34,083 nt of DNA from Oscillospiraceae bacterium (GCA_017415945.1 JAFQDR010000245.1:1-34083); one strand, 5' to 3'; counted from the first letter of the stretch, positions 15,225 through 23,991 are shown. Notes: a model not told the origin generated them from the sequence alone. Program-made: numbers and translations.

Positions 15225-15339
15225 GTAGGGAGCGTCGTCCCCGACGCTCCGCTATTACTGAAGTTGGATACGCTGCGTTTACAGTTCCGTGGGGATTTGT
15301 CGGACTGCCTAACGGAGCGTCGGGGACGACGCTCCCTAC
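15225..15339. repeat. Palindromic repeat pair (GTAGGG-hairpin units head to head)
   Basis: Two perfectly inverted 27-base arms (15225-15251 and 15313-15339) each start with GTAGGG at the outer end and each are themselves a hairpin (GGAGCGTCG/CGACGCTCC). Sixty-one bases lie between. It fills most of the 304-base gap between miaA and hfq. The same design, with different stem bases, recurs at 21666-21750 and inside mutL at 23201-23303, so this is a dispersed small palindromic family. Confidence 0.85.
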
Positions 15340-15348
15340 AAAAGGAAA

Positions 15349-16302
15349 TTACTTTTCCGCTTCGTCCTTCAGGGCGTTTTCCCATGCGGCGATGATGGTA
15401 TACAGTCCGTTGCGCAGGTCGGGAGACTTCTTCCAGCGGATCCAGTTGATCTCCTCATTGCGGCGCAGCCAGGTCAGCTGCCGCTTGGCATACTGACGGG
15501 AACGGAGCTTGATGAGCTCGATGGCCTCCTCACGGCTGAGCTTGTCCCGCAGTGCCAGTGCCGCTTCCTTGTAGCCGATGGCCTGCATGGCGGTGGAGTC
15601 GTCAGCCAAGCCGCTGTTCAAGAGCTCGTGGACCTCCTCAAACAGCCCCAGCACCTCCATGCGGTCCACACGCAGGTTGATGCGGCTGTACAGGTCCGCG
15701 CGATCCTCGAAATCCAGAGCGAACCACAGGGGGTTGTACCGCTTGGGGCGCTCACGGCTTTCCTTGTCGTGCTGGCTGATGGTGGAGCCGGACAGCATGA
15801 ATACCTCGATGGCGCGGACGATGCGGCGCTTATCGGAGGGGTGGAGCTTGTCGGCACGCTCGGGGTCGAAGCTGTGGAGCAGGGCGCGCATGGCGGCGCC
15901 GCCGTGGGAATCGTACTGCTTTTCCAGCATTTCACGGAGCTTGTCATCGGATTGGTTTTCCGCGAAGTCACGGCCTGCCACCAGAGAGTCGATGTACAGT
16001 CCTGTGCCGCCCACAACAACGGGAATCTTGCCCCGCGCAATGATGTCGTCGGCGATGGCGGTTGCCTGCTCCACGTACATGGCTACGCTGAAGTCCTCGT
16101 CGGGCTCCACGATGCCTACCATATGGTGGGGCACGCCATCCATTTCCGCGGGGGTGGGCTTGGCGGTGCCGATGTCCATGCGCTTGTACAGCTGCATGGA
16201 GTCCGCGCCAATGACCTCACCGCCCAGCGCCTTGGCGACGGCGACACCAAGCGCGGTTTTGCCCGTAGCGGTAGGGCCTGTGATTATGATCATATTATAC
16301 AT
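15349..16302 (-). CDS. miaA: tRNA dimethylallyltransferase MiaA
   Basis: 317 residues, the normal length. The P-loop GPTATGKT opens the protein, followed by the family's DSMQLYKRMDIGTAKPT, VPHHMVGIVEPDEDFSVA and VGGTGLYIDSL motifs. It adds an isopentenyl group to A37 of tRNAs that read UNN codons. The ATG at 16302 has AGAGGTG five bases upstream; an in-frame start at 16326 does not. The block also encodes MiaB, which methylthiolates the MiaA product, so the two steps sit on one strand about 5 kb apart. Confidence 0.96.
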   Translation of the reverse strand: MYNMIIITGPTATGKTALGVAVAKALGGEVIGADSMQLYKRMDIGTAKPTPAEMDGVPHHMVGIVEPDEDFSVAMYVEQATAIADDIIARGKIPVVVGGTGLYIDSLVAGRDFAENQSDDKLREMLEKQYDSHGGAAMRALLHSFDPERADKLHPSDKRRIVRAIEVFMLSGSTISQHDKESRERPKRYNPLWFALDFEDRADLYSRINLRVDRMEVLGLFEEVHELLNSGLADDSTAMQAIGYKEAALALRDKLSREEAIELIKLRSRQYAKRQLTWLRRNEEINWIRWKKSPDLRNGLYTIIAAWENALKDEAEK

Positions 16303-16326
16303 GAAAACACCTCTATCTCGTTTCAT

Positions 16327-16535
16327 GGTAATTTACAAAGGGAAGCCTCGCAGAGTTCGCCGCATAGCGGCGAATCAATTGAAATCTATTTTTCGCGCCG
16401 ACATGTGCGAAGCGAAAAATACATATCAGGTTTTTAAGTGTGCGAGCGAAGCGAGTGCGCGCACAAAACCTGTAAGCCCATTGCGTTAGCAGGGGCGTTC
16501 TCATCGAAAGGTTGAAAACCTTTCGATGAAGTGGT
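16327..16535. repeat. Intergenic stretch built of four successive hairpins
   Basis: Between the CPBP gene and miaA, four stems follow one another: TTCGCCGC/GCGGCGAA (near 16356), TATTTTTCGC/GCGAAAAATA (about 16387-16421), AGGTTTT...AAAACCT enclosing TGTGCG/CGCACA (about 16430-16471), and CATCGAAAGGTT/AACCTTTCGATG (16502-16528). None has a proper T tract, so they look more like processing or stability elements than terminators. No gene is visible. Confidence 0.55.
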
Positions 16536-17240
16536 TCACATCATTTGTGCGATCTGCATGGCCAGATAATTATTGGAGGCGTGGAAGAAGATCGGCACCC
16601 ACAGGCTGCCGGATTTCTCATAGCTCCAGGTCAGAGCAAAGGTAATGGGAATGTACTGCAGGGAATACAGCAGGTACACGGGGTCTTGATACACCACGGC
16701 AAACTGCCATGTGTGGTATATGCCGAACACAGCCAGAGAGGCGATATAGGCCCACACTCTGCTGTGTCTGCGGATGGACTGGAACAGTACCCCGCGGAAC
16801 AGCACCTCCTCCACAATGGGAGCGAAGATGACGCTGATGGCCAGCACTCCGCCGAAGTTCTCTTTGGCCAGGGTGTCAACGGCTTGGTCGTTGGGAGGGG
16901 TGGCCGTAATGCCCAGTGCGCCCATGATCCCTGCCATAATCAGGCTCAGGGAGTACCAGAAGAAGTAGGCGGCGAAGAAGCTTGCGATGCAGTGGAGGAA
17001 TCTATCCAGCAGGTGATCGAATTCTCTCCGCAGCATCCGCAGAAACACCAGCAAGACCACTGCCATGCTCACGCCGTAATACAGATAGTTCACGGTCAGA
17101 GCGGAGTCCGCCTCGGGCAGGATCACCGCAAACAGCAGAGGCAGCACAAACATATGCACCATGAGCCAGAACCACCCGAAGGCGGCCTCGCCCTTGGTAT
17201 GGTCGGGGGTAAATTGTGGGGTAATGCGGTTATTCGTCAT
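16536..17240 (-). CDS. CPBP-family intramembrane metalloprotease (CAAX protease-like)
   Basis: 234 residues, about six membrane helices. The signature EEVLFRG (about 143-149), the later YHTWQF histidine and FFHASNN near the end are the three metal-binding/catalytic motifs of the CPBP (Abi) family. Such proteins cleave prenylated or peptide substrates in the membrane and in some Firmicutes confer bacteriocin self-immunity. Its ATG overlaps the mutS stop codon region by 11 bases, which implies translational coupling to mutS, an unusual partner. Confidence 0.9.
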   Translation of the reverse strand: MTNNRITPQFTPDHTKGEAAFGWFWLMVHMFVLPLLFAVILPEADSALTVNYLYYGVSMAVVLLVFLRMLRREFDHLLDRFLHCIASFFAAYFFWYSLSLIMAGIMGALGITATPPNDQAVDTLAKENFGGVLAISVIFAPIVEEVLFRGVLFQSIRRHSRVWAYIASLAVFGIYHTWQFAVVYQDPVYLLYSLQYIPITFALTWSYEKSGSLWVPIFFHASNNYLAMQIAQMM

Positions 17241-19860
17241 CAGTAGTTGCTCTCTTTTTCAGTTCATACAGGAAATTCAGTGCGGCAATGGGGGAGAAGT
17301 TATCCGGATTCATGTCCAGCACCATATCCATCACCGCCTGCATCTTGGGGTCAATCGCAGCGGCAGGTGCGGCATCCCCCAGATAACGGAACAAATCGGG
17401 GGTCTGGAACATGGCGTTCTTCTGCTCCTCCAGCTCCTGCAGGCACACATTGGCACGGCGCACCACGCTTTCGGGCACACCTGCCAGCTTTGCTACCGCT
17501 ACACCGTAGCTGCGGTCTGCGGCACCGGGCTTCACCGTGCGCTGGAAGATCAGATCCCCGTTGTCGTTTTTTGCGGACACATGATAGTTCTTGATGCCCG
17601 CGAACTCCTCGCTCATGGAGGTCAGCTCGTGGTAGTGGGTGGCGAACATGGTCTTGGCACCCAGCTTGCGGCGGTCGGCACAGTATTCCAGCACCGCACG
17701 GGCGATGGCCATGCCGTCATAGGTGGAGGTGCCTCTGCCGATCTCGTCCAGCAGGATGAGGGAGTGCTTGGTGGCGTTCTTCAAAATGTTGGCCACCTCG
17801 CTCATTTCCACCATGAAGGTGGACTGACCCGAAGCCAAATCGTCGGATGCGCCGATACGAGTGAACACACGGTCCACCACACCCAGCACAGCCTTCTTGG
17901 CGGGAACAAAGCTGCCGATCTGCGCCATCAAGACGATCAGTGCGGTCTGGCGCATATAGGTGCTCTTACCTGCCATGTTGGGACCTGTGATGATCATGGC
18001 GGAGTCGGTGGTGTTGTTCATAAACAGGCTGTTGGGCACGAAGAAATTGTCCTTCTGTGCCGCTTCCACCACGGGGTGGCGGCCTTCTTCAATATACAGG
18101 GTGCCGCTTGTGTTCATTTCGGGGCACACATAGCGGTTGCGTACCGCCACATCCGCCAGTGCGCACAGCACGTCCAGTACGCCGACAGCGTCACCTGCCG
18201 CCTGTACACGCTCGGTCTGTGCGGCGACCATGTCCCGAATCTCTGTGAAGAAGCGGTATTCCATGTCCTCGATGCGGTCCTTGGCGGACATGAGCTTGGT
18301 TTCCAGATCCTTCAGCTCCGTGGTGAAGTAACGCTCGTTATTCACCAGAGTCTGCTTGCGGATGTAGTCTTCGGGGATGTTCCGTTCCCCTGCGGAGCGG
18401 GGCACGTCGATATAATAACCGAATACCTTGTTGTATCCGATTTTCAGCTTTTTGATGCCTGTGCGCTCCCGTTCCTTCTGCTCGATGGCGGCCATCATTT
18501 CCGCGCCGTGGGCACGGACCTCCCGCAGCTCGTCCAGCTCGGCATTGTAGCCCTTGCGGATCATGCCGCCCTCACGGACGGACAGAGGGGGCTCCTCGGC
18601 GATGGCATTGGAGATCACCGCGCACACATCCTCCAGCACATCCATCTTGGCAATGCGTTGGAGCGCGGGGGCGGTGCAGACCTTCAGTCTTGCGGTAATG
18701 GTGGGCAACACACGGCAGTAGTTGGCAAGCGCTGCCAAATCTCTTGCGTTGGCGGTGCCGAACACGATGCGGCCGATGATGCGCTGCATATCCCCTACGC
18801 CCCGCAGATCGTCCCGCAGCTCGTCACGGAGAATGCCGCCGTTTACCAGCTCCTCCACGGCGCTGCTGCGGTAGCGGATGGCCTCGGGGTCCAGCAGGGG
18901 ACGCTCCAGCCAGCTGCGGAGGGTACGACCGCCCATGGGGGTCTTGGTCTTGTCCAGCACCCACAGGAGGCTGCCCTTCTTTTCCCCGCTGCGGAGGGTC
19001 TCGGTGAGCTCCAAATTGCGGCGGGTGGTGTAGTCCAGCTCCATGAAGCGCCCTGCGGTAAACAGGTCGGGGGTCTTCAGATAGCTCAGGTCGGCCTTCT
19101 GGGTGGTGATGACATAGTCCAGCAGAGCGCCTGCGGCCTGTACCGCCGTGGGCACGCCCTGCAGACCCAGAGCCCCTACACTTTCGGTATTGAACTGCCT
19201 GCACAGCAGCTGCTCACAATGGGTATGGTCAAAGCTGTCGTTCAGACACTGTACCAGACAGCTGAGCTTATTGGTCAAAAAGCCGCGGATGATCTCGCTG
19301 GAAGCGGCATCGCTGTTCAGCACCGCTTCTCTCGGTGCGAAGCGGCCCAGCTCGTTGATGATATGGTCGGCGGCTGCGTAATCGAAGGCGGCGGTGCAGA
19401 ATTCCCCTGTGGATACCTCACAGAAGGCAATGCCGCCGCGGTTGGTTTTGCTGCTGAAATATACGGAGCAGATATAGTTGGAGCGGTTTTCGTCCAGCAT
19501 AGACCCTGCGGTCACGGTGCCGGGGGTGATGATGCGGATAACGTCACGCTTTACGATGCCCTTTGCCAGAGCGGGATCCTCAGTCTGCTCGCAGATGGCG
19601 ACCTTATAGCCCTTGCTTACCAGCTTGGCGATGTACACCTCCGCTGCGTGATAGGGCACACCGCACATGGGGGTGCGCTCCTCGGGGTTTTCCACGTTGC
19701 GGTCACGGGTGGTCAAGGCGATGTCCAGCTCTCGGGAAGCGATCTTGGCATCGTCGTCGAACATTTCGTAGAAGTCCCCCAAACGGAAGAACAGCATACA
19801 GTCTTGGTACTTAGCCTTGATCTCGTTATATTGTTTTTTCATGGGAGTGGGCTCGGCCAT
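17230..19860 (-). CDS. mutS: DNA mismatch repair protein MutS
   Basis: 876 residues, normal for MutS1. The mismatch-reading Phe-x-Glu motif is present in FFRLGDFYEMFDDDA (about 24-38). The Walker A GPNMAGKST is near residue 623, followed by the Walker B LILLDEIGRGTSTYDG and the switch FATHYHEL. The C-terminal helices end LYELKKRATTDDE. GGAGGA precedes the ATG at suitable distance. It binds mismatches and recruits MutL, whose gene is 2 kb away on the other strand. Upstream lies a repeat element rather than a promoter, so transcription probably enters from miaB. Confidence 0.98.
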   Translation of the reverse strand: MAEPTPMKKQYNEIKAKYQDCMLFFRLGDFYEMFDDDAKIASRELDIALTTRDRNVENPEERTPMCGVPYHAAEVYIAKLVSKGYKVAICEQTEDPALAKGIVKRDVIRIITPGTVTAGSMLDENRSNYICSVYFSSKTNRGGIAFCEVSTGEFCTAAFDYAAADHIINELGRFAPREAVLNSDAASSEIIRGFLTNKLSCLVQCLNDSFDHTHCEQLLCRQFNTESVGALGLQGVPTAVQAAGALLDYVITTQKADLSYLKTPDLFTAGRFMELDYTTRRNLELTETLRSGEKKGSLLWVLDKTKTPMGGRTLRSWLERPLLDPEAIRYRSSAVEELVNGGILRDELRDDLRGVGDMQRIIGRIVFGTANARDLAALANYCRVLPTITARLKVCTAPALQRIAKMDVLEDVCAVISNAIAEEPPLSVREGGMIRKGYNAELDELREVRAHGAEMMAAIEQKERERTGIKKLKIGYNKVFGYYIDVPRSAGERNIPEDYIRKQTLVNNERYFTTELKDLETKLMSAKDRIEDMEYRFFTEIRDMVAAQTERVQAAGDAVGVLDVLCALADVAVRNRYVCPEMNTSGTLYIEEGRHPVVEAAQKDNFFVPNSLFMNNTTDSAMIITGPNMAGKSTYMRQTALIVLMAQIGSFVPAKKAVLGVVDRVFTRIGASDDLASGQSTFMVEMSEVANILKNATKHSLILLDEIGRGTSTYDGMAIARAVLEYCADRRKLGAKTMFATHYHELTSMSEEFAGIKNYHVSAKNDNGDLIFQRTVKPGAADRSYGVAVAKLAGVPESVVRRANVCLQELEEQKNAMFQTPDLFRYLGDAAPAAAIDPKMQAVMDMVLDMNPDNFSPIAALNFLYELKKRATTDDE

Positions 19861-19967
19861 AAAAATTCCTCCGGAATTTTGAGTGAATAAGTAAGAGTGA
19901 AGAATGAATAAGTGTGGTCAAAATCAATTTGCCAATTGATTTTGTGATTGAAAAGAAACCTCTCAGT

Positions 19968-20076
19968 CAGCCATACGGCTGACAGCTCCCCTTGAAAGGG
20001 GAGCCTTAGTGGTGCGGCGATCCAATCAGCCTCTCCTTTTAAGGAGAGGTGCCGAGCGAATGCGAGGCGGAGAGGT
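19968..20076. repeat. Small repetitive element with ACCTCTC...GAGAGGT ends
   Basis: The 109 bases start with ACCTCTC and end with GAGAGGT. The left half holds GTCAGCC/GGCTGAC and CTCCCCTT/AAGGGGAG hairpins, the right half a CCTCTCCTT/AAGGAGAGG hairpin. This design is common as a dispersed, non-coding repeat in clostridial genomes. A separate AT-rich stem (AAAATCAATT/AATTGATTTT, 19920-19943) lies between it and mutS. Confidence 0.75.
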
Positions 20077-20084
20077 AAAAACAG

Positions 20085-21488
20085 TTAGTCTGCCAGTTCC
20101 CCGTACAGCGCCCAGGTGTTGCTGCCTGTGACGGTGACGTTCAGGAACTTGCCGATGAGGCTCTCGTCGCCCTTGACACGAACCAGACGACCGCCCATGG
20201 TGCGGCAGCTGAGCTCGCCCGTTTCGGTGACACCGTCCACCAGCACGGGCAGGGTCTTGCCTTCATAGCTTGCGTGGATCTCCGTGGAGATGCGGTTGGC
20301 GGCTTCCACCAGACGGTCGAAGCGTACTTGCTTCTGCTCACGGGTGAAGGGATCGTCCATGGACCATGCGGGGGTGCCGCGGCGAGGAGAGAAGATGAAG
20401 GTGAACATGGAGTCGTAGCGCACCTGCTCCACCAGAGACAGGGTGTCTTCAAATTCCTCGTCGGTTTCACCGGGGAAGCCCACGATGATGTCCGTGGTCA
20501 GCACGATATCGGGCATATATTTGCGAGCCAGCTCTACCTGGCTGAGATACTTTTCACGGGTGTAGCGGCGGTTCATGGCCTGCAGTACACGGGTGTTCCC
20601 GGACTGCACGGGCAGGTGCAGCTGGTGTGCGCACTTTTCACATTCCGCCATGGTCTTGAACAGCTTTTCCGTGGCATCCTTGGGGTGGGAGGTCATAAAG
20701 CGGATAATGAACTCGCCTTCAATGTCGTTGATCATGCGCAGCAGGTCTGCGAAGTCCATGTCCAGCCCCAGATCCTTGCCGTAGGAGTTGACATTCTGGC
20801 CCAGCAGGGTGATTTCCTTGTAGCCCTCTGCCACCAGTCGCTTTGCTTCCGCAACGATTTCTTCGGGACGGCGGGAGCGTTCTCTGCCGCGGACGTAGGG
20901 CACCACGCAGTAGGTGCAGAAGTTGTTGCAGCCGTACATAATGGACAGCCATGCCTTGACCCCGTGGGTGCGCACCTGAGGGATGCCCTCATGAACGGTG
21001 CCGTCACTGGGCTCTACGGCGTATACACGCTTCTTCTGCTGCATCTTTTTTTCCAGCAGCTCGGGGAAGCGCCACAGGTCGTGAGGCCCGAAGACGATGT
21101 CAACGATGGGGTAGGACTTCTTCAGCTTTTCCGCCATGTGGGGCTGCTGTACCATGCAGCCGCAGACGGCGATGATTTGGTTGGGGTTCTCCCGCTTGGT
21201 GTGGGTCAGATGCCCCACGTTGCCCAGTACACGCATTTCCGCGTGCTCACGGATGGCGCAGGTGTTGATGACCACCACATCGGCCTCGTGCTCGTTTTCC
21301 GTGAAGCCGTAGCCCATGCGGGACAGGTAGCCGCGGATGTGCTCGCTGTCTGCCTCGTTCTGCTGGCAGCCGTAGGTATCCACCATAGCCAGACGGGGCT
21401 TATCGCCCAGCTTGGCAGCCACACGGTCGCAGATCAGCAGCTGATTATCAATGGATGCTTTGTCCAGTTCAATGCGTTTGTAAGCCAT
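20085..21488 (-). CDS. miaB: tRNA-2-methylthio-N6-dimethylallyladenosine synthase MiaB
   Basis: 467 residues. The N-terminal UPF0004 domain has the three cluster cysteines in DTYGCQQNEADS, INTCAIRE and AVCGCM. The radical-SAM motif is CNNFCTYC near residue 190, followed by GQNVNSYG and the sugar-binding DIIVGFPGETDEEF. A TRAM domain ends the protein. It inserts the methylthio group at C2 of i6A37 after MiaA has acted. AGGAG precedes the ATG by six bases and a good promoter lies upstream, making it the likely first gene of the minus-strand block. Confidence 0.97.
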   Translation of the reverse strand: MAYKRIELDKASIDNQLLICDRVAAKLGDKPRLAMVDTYGCQQNEADSEHIRGYLSRMGYGFTENEHEADVVVINTCAIREHAEMRVLGNVGHLTHTKRENPNQIIAVCGCMVQQPHMAEKLKKSYPIVDIVFGPHDLWRFPELLEKKMQQKKRVYAVEPSDGTVHEGIPQVRTHGVKAWLSIMYGCNNFCTYCVVPYVRGRERSRRPEEIVAEAKRLVAEGYKEITLLGQNVNSYGKDLGLDMDFADLLRMINDIEGEFIIRFMTSHPKDATEKLFKTMAECEKCAHQLHLPVQSGNTRVLQAMNRRYTREKYLSQVELARKYMPDIVLTTDIIVGFPGETDEEFEDTLSLVEQVRYDSMFTFIFSPRRGTPAWSMDDPFTREQKQVRFDRLVEAANRISTEIHASYEGKTLPVLVDGVTETGELSCRTMGGRLVRVKGDESLIGKFLNVTVTGSNTWALYGELAD

Positions 21489-21543
21489 AAAAACTCCTAT
21501 ATCTATCGTAAAATCGAAAATTGAGCATAAATCGAATTATAAC

Positions 21544-21572
21544 ATTATAACAAATAAGTCTGGATTTTACAA
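21544..21572 (-). promoter_or_regulatory. Sigma-A promoter of miaB and the downstream block
   Basis: On the minus strand TTGTAA (21567-21572) and a perfect TATAAT (21544-21549) are 17 bases apart, about 55 bases before the miaB start. A plus-strand TATAAT at 21584-21589 may belong to a divergent mutL promoter but has no convincing -35. Confidence 0.75.
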
Positions 21573-21665
21573 TATGATTCCTGTATAATGAAGATGGAAT
21601 AAAAGCGTTTTTTTGCTGAACAATGTGTTGCCGTTGTATGCTTAAGAGCAGTATTTACTGCGGCA

Positions 21666-21750
21666 CGGACCGTCCGGGAGGACGGTCCCTACGAGGGCCT
21701 CCCGAACCAACAATATCGCATCCGTAGGGACCGTCGTTCCCGATGGTCCG
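21666..21750. repeat. Palindromic repeat pair (second copy of the GTAGGG-hairpin design)
   Basis: Arms 21666-21693 and 21723-21750 are inverted with 24 of 28 positions matching. Here the CGTAGGG ends face inward, the opposite layout to 15225-15339. Each arm folds on itself (GGACCGTC/GACGGTCC). It occupies the region between the divergent miaB and mutL genes; the rest of 21489-21814 shows only promoter elements. Confidence 0.8.
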
Positions 21751-21814
21751 CAGATGATTGGTGGTTCAAAAGCATGCATCTCATGGAATCTAAGATTTAA
21801 TCGGAGGAAATATT

Positions 21815-23935
21815 ATGTCCGAAATCAATATACTGTCCCCTCATGTTGCCGACCTGATCGCTGCGGGCGAGGTGGTGGACAGACCCGCGTCTGTGGTTAA
21901 GGAGCTTATGGAAAACTCCTTTGACGCAGGTGCACGCACCGTCACCGTGGAGATCCGCAACGGCGGGGCCACCTATATCCGTGTTACCGACGACGGCAAG
22001 GGTATGAGCCCCGAGGATGCGGGCATTGCCTTCCTGCGCCATGCCACCAGTAAGCTGCAAAACGAGCGTGGTCTGGAGAGCATCGGCACCTTCGGCTTCC
22101 GCGGTGAAGCTTTGGCGGCGGTGTCCGCTGTGTCCCGCATCGAAATGACCACTCGTCAAACAGGTGCGGCCCACGGTGTCCGCATGACCCTGACTGCGGG
22201 AGATATCCAGGAAATGTACGAAACAGGCTGCCCCGAGGGCACTACCATGATCATCCGCGACCTGTTTTTCAATACGCCCGCCCGTCTGAAGTTTTTGAAG
22301 TCCGACCGCGCCGAGGGCTCTGCCTGCGTGCAGGCTGCCATGAAGTGCGCGCTGGGCCGCCCCGACATTTCCGTTCGCTGCATTAAGGACGGCAAGGAGG
22401 AGTTTTTCTCCCCCGGTGACGGGAAATTGGAATCCTGTGTGTATCACCTGCTGGGCAGAGACATGGCAAAGTCCATGATCCAATGCGAGCCTGTGGACGA
22501 GTTTATCCGTGTCAGAGGCTTTGTGTCCTCTCCCGCCGAGGGCCGCGGCAACCGCACCGCACAGTATTTCTTCGTCAACGGCAGAGCGGTGAAGTCTCCC
22601 CTTATCCAGAAGGGGCTGGAAATGGCATACCGCAACCGCCTGCTGACAGGGCGCTTCCCCTATTGTGTGCTGTATGTGGAGATCCCCTTCGGCAACGTGG
22701 ACGTGAATGTGCACCCCACCAAGGCGGAGGTGAAGTTCTCCAACGAAAAGGCCGTATACGATGCGGTGTACTATACCTGTCTGGAGGCGGTGAACCGTGA
22801 AAACCGCTTGAAGGAAGAAAAAGAGCGGGAGATCTATTGGAAGAAGAACGACGACTTCTTCAATAAGAACGGCCATTACCCCGCAAAAATCATTGAGCCT
22901 ACCCCCGAAAAGAAGATTTACAACCCTCTGGAGGGTATTGAATACGACGAAACGGGCCGCATCATTCCCACCGCCGATGGTCGTGAGCTGGAGCGATACG
23001 ATATCCCTCTGCATAAGAAGATCGACTACCGTATGCGGGATGCGGCGGCGACTCCCGACTATATCCCCACGGTGCGGAGACTGCCTGCGGAGGATATTCC
23101 CCCCGAGGACGAGCCCGCAGCCATGCCCCCTGTGGTGCAGCCTCCTGTGGTCCGGGATGAGATCGCTCTGACCATGGAGCCTATCGTAGAAGAAGCAGAG
23201 GCGGGCGAACACAGTTCGCCCCTACAGGATGCCCCCACCGTAGGGGCGGATAGCATCCGCCCGCAAACCGTACCCAACGTAGGGATGCCCCTTGCGGGTG
23301 TCCATGACACCGAACCCGTACAGGAAACCGTGTGGGAAGAACCCCCCGTCCCCGCCGAAGAAGCCTGTGAACCCTTCCGTGTGGTGGGTGAGGTGCTGAA
23401 AACCTATATCGTGGTGGAGCACGGGGACAAGATGACCCTCATCGACAAGCACGCTGCCCACGAACGGCTGCACTTTGACCGCTTATCCGCCTACAAGACC
23501 GATGCGCCGAGCCAGCTGCTGCTGGTGCCCGAGGTGCTGAAGCTCAGCCGTGAGGATACCGCGCTGATCGTGGAAAACATGGAGGCCTTTGCGCAGCTGG
23601 GCTATGAGCTGGACAGCTTCGGCGATGATGCCCTCATGCTCCGTGCGGTGCCCGCCAATATCGACTATGCCGACGGCAGAGCGAGCATTGAGGAGCTGTG
23701 CGAGCAGCTGCGCAGCGGCAGAGGGGTGACCTATGAGCAGGTGCGTTCGGAGCTGTTGAAGACCGTTGCCTGCAAGGCTGCCATCAAGGCAGGGCGCAGC
23801 TCCGATCCCAAGGAGCTGGCGGTACTGACGGAAGCGGTGCTGACGGGCAAGGTGAAATACTGCCCCCACGGCCGTCCCGTGTCCGTGACCTACACCCGAA
23901 ATGCACTGCATAAGCAGTTCGACCGCATTGTTTAA
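21815..23935 (+). CDS. mutL: DNA mismatch repair protein MutL, with repeat-derived linker
   Basis: 706 residues. The N-terminal GHKL ATPase shows NSFDAGA, DDGKG, GTFGFRGEALAA and RDLFFNTPARLKFL. The C-terminal dimerisation/endonuclease domain has LIDKHAAHERLHFD (a variant of the DQHA(x)2E(x)4E endonuclease motif with Lys for Gln and Asp for the last Glu), ACKAAIKAG and CPHGRPVSV. This marks a nicking-type MutL, as in bacteria without MutH. The long linker (about 330-520) is proline-rich and contains three in-frame copies of the genome's palindromic repeat (residues about 463-497). GGAGG precedes the ATG. It is divergent from the block holding mutS. Confidence 0.97.
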   Translation: MSEINILSPHVADLIAAGEVVDRPASVVKELMENSFDAGARTVTVEIRNGGATYIRVTDDGKGMSPEDAGIAFLRHATSKLQNERGLESIGTFGFRGEALAAVSAVSRIEMTTRQTGAAHGVRMTLTAGDIQEMYETGCPEGTTMIIRDLFFNTPARLKFLKSDRAEGSACVQAAMKCALGRPDISVRCIKDGKEEFFSPGDGKLESCVYHLLGRDMAKSMIQCEPVDEFIRVRGFVSSPAEGRGNRTAQYFFVNGRAVKSPLIQKGLEMAYRNRLLTGRFPYCVLYVEIPFGNVDVNVHPTKAEVKFSNEKAVYDAVYYTCLEAVNRENRLKEEKEREIYWKKNDDFFNKNGHYPAKIIEPTPEKKIYNPLEGIEYDETGRIIPTADGRELERYDIPLHKKIDYRMRDAAATPDYIPTVRRLPAEDIPPEDEPAAMPPVVQPPVVRDEIALTMEPIVEEAEAGEHSSPLQDAPTVGADSIRPQTVPNVGMPLAGVHDTEPVQETVWEEPPVPAEEACEPFRVVGEVLKTYIVVEHGDKMTLIDKHAAHERLHFDRLSAYKTDAPSQLLLVPEVLKLSREDTALIVENMEAFAQLGYELDSFGDDALMLRAVPANIDYADGRASIEELCEQLRSGRGVTYEQVRSELLKTVACKAAIKAGRSSDPKELAVLTEAVLTGKVKYCPHGRPVSVTYTRNALHKQFDRIV
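23201..23303 (+). repeat. Three GTAGGG-hairpin repeat units inside mutL
   Basis: Units at 23201-23225 (inverted; GGGCGA/TCGCCC hairpin ending CCCTAC), 23239-23264 (CGTAGGGG with GGGCGGAT/ATCCGCCC) and 23278-23303 (CGTAGGGATGCCCC...GGGTGTCC). They keep the mutL frame and encode peptides such as PTVGADSIRP and PNVGMPLAGV. They share the GTAGGG-plus-hairpin design of the intergenic pairs at 15225 and 21666. Confidence 0.8.
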
Positions 23936-23945
23936 CAAGAAAATC

Positions 23946-23991
23946 CACCCCCGAGGAGCATTGCCGCAGTGGTGCCCTTCGGGGGTGTTTT
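23946..23991 (+). terminator. Rho-independent terminator of mutL
   Basis: CACCCCCGA and TCGGGGGTG form the stem (23946-23987), followed by TTTTAT, ten bases after the mutL stop. Confidence 0.75.

Noticed and set aside
17161..19890. 909-codon open frame antisense to mutS
   Set aside because: Shadow of mutS caused by GC-rich third positions; His/Cys/Gly-rich nonsense composition.
21797..23212. 471-codon open frame antisense to mutL
   Set aside because: Shadow of the well-supported mutL gene; no domain features.
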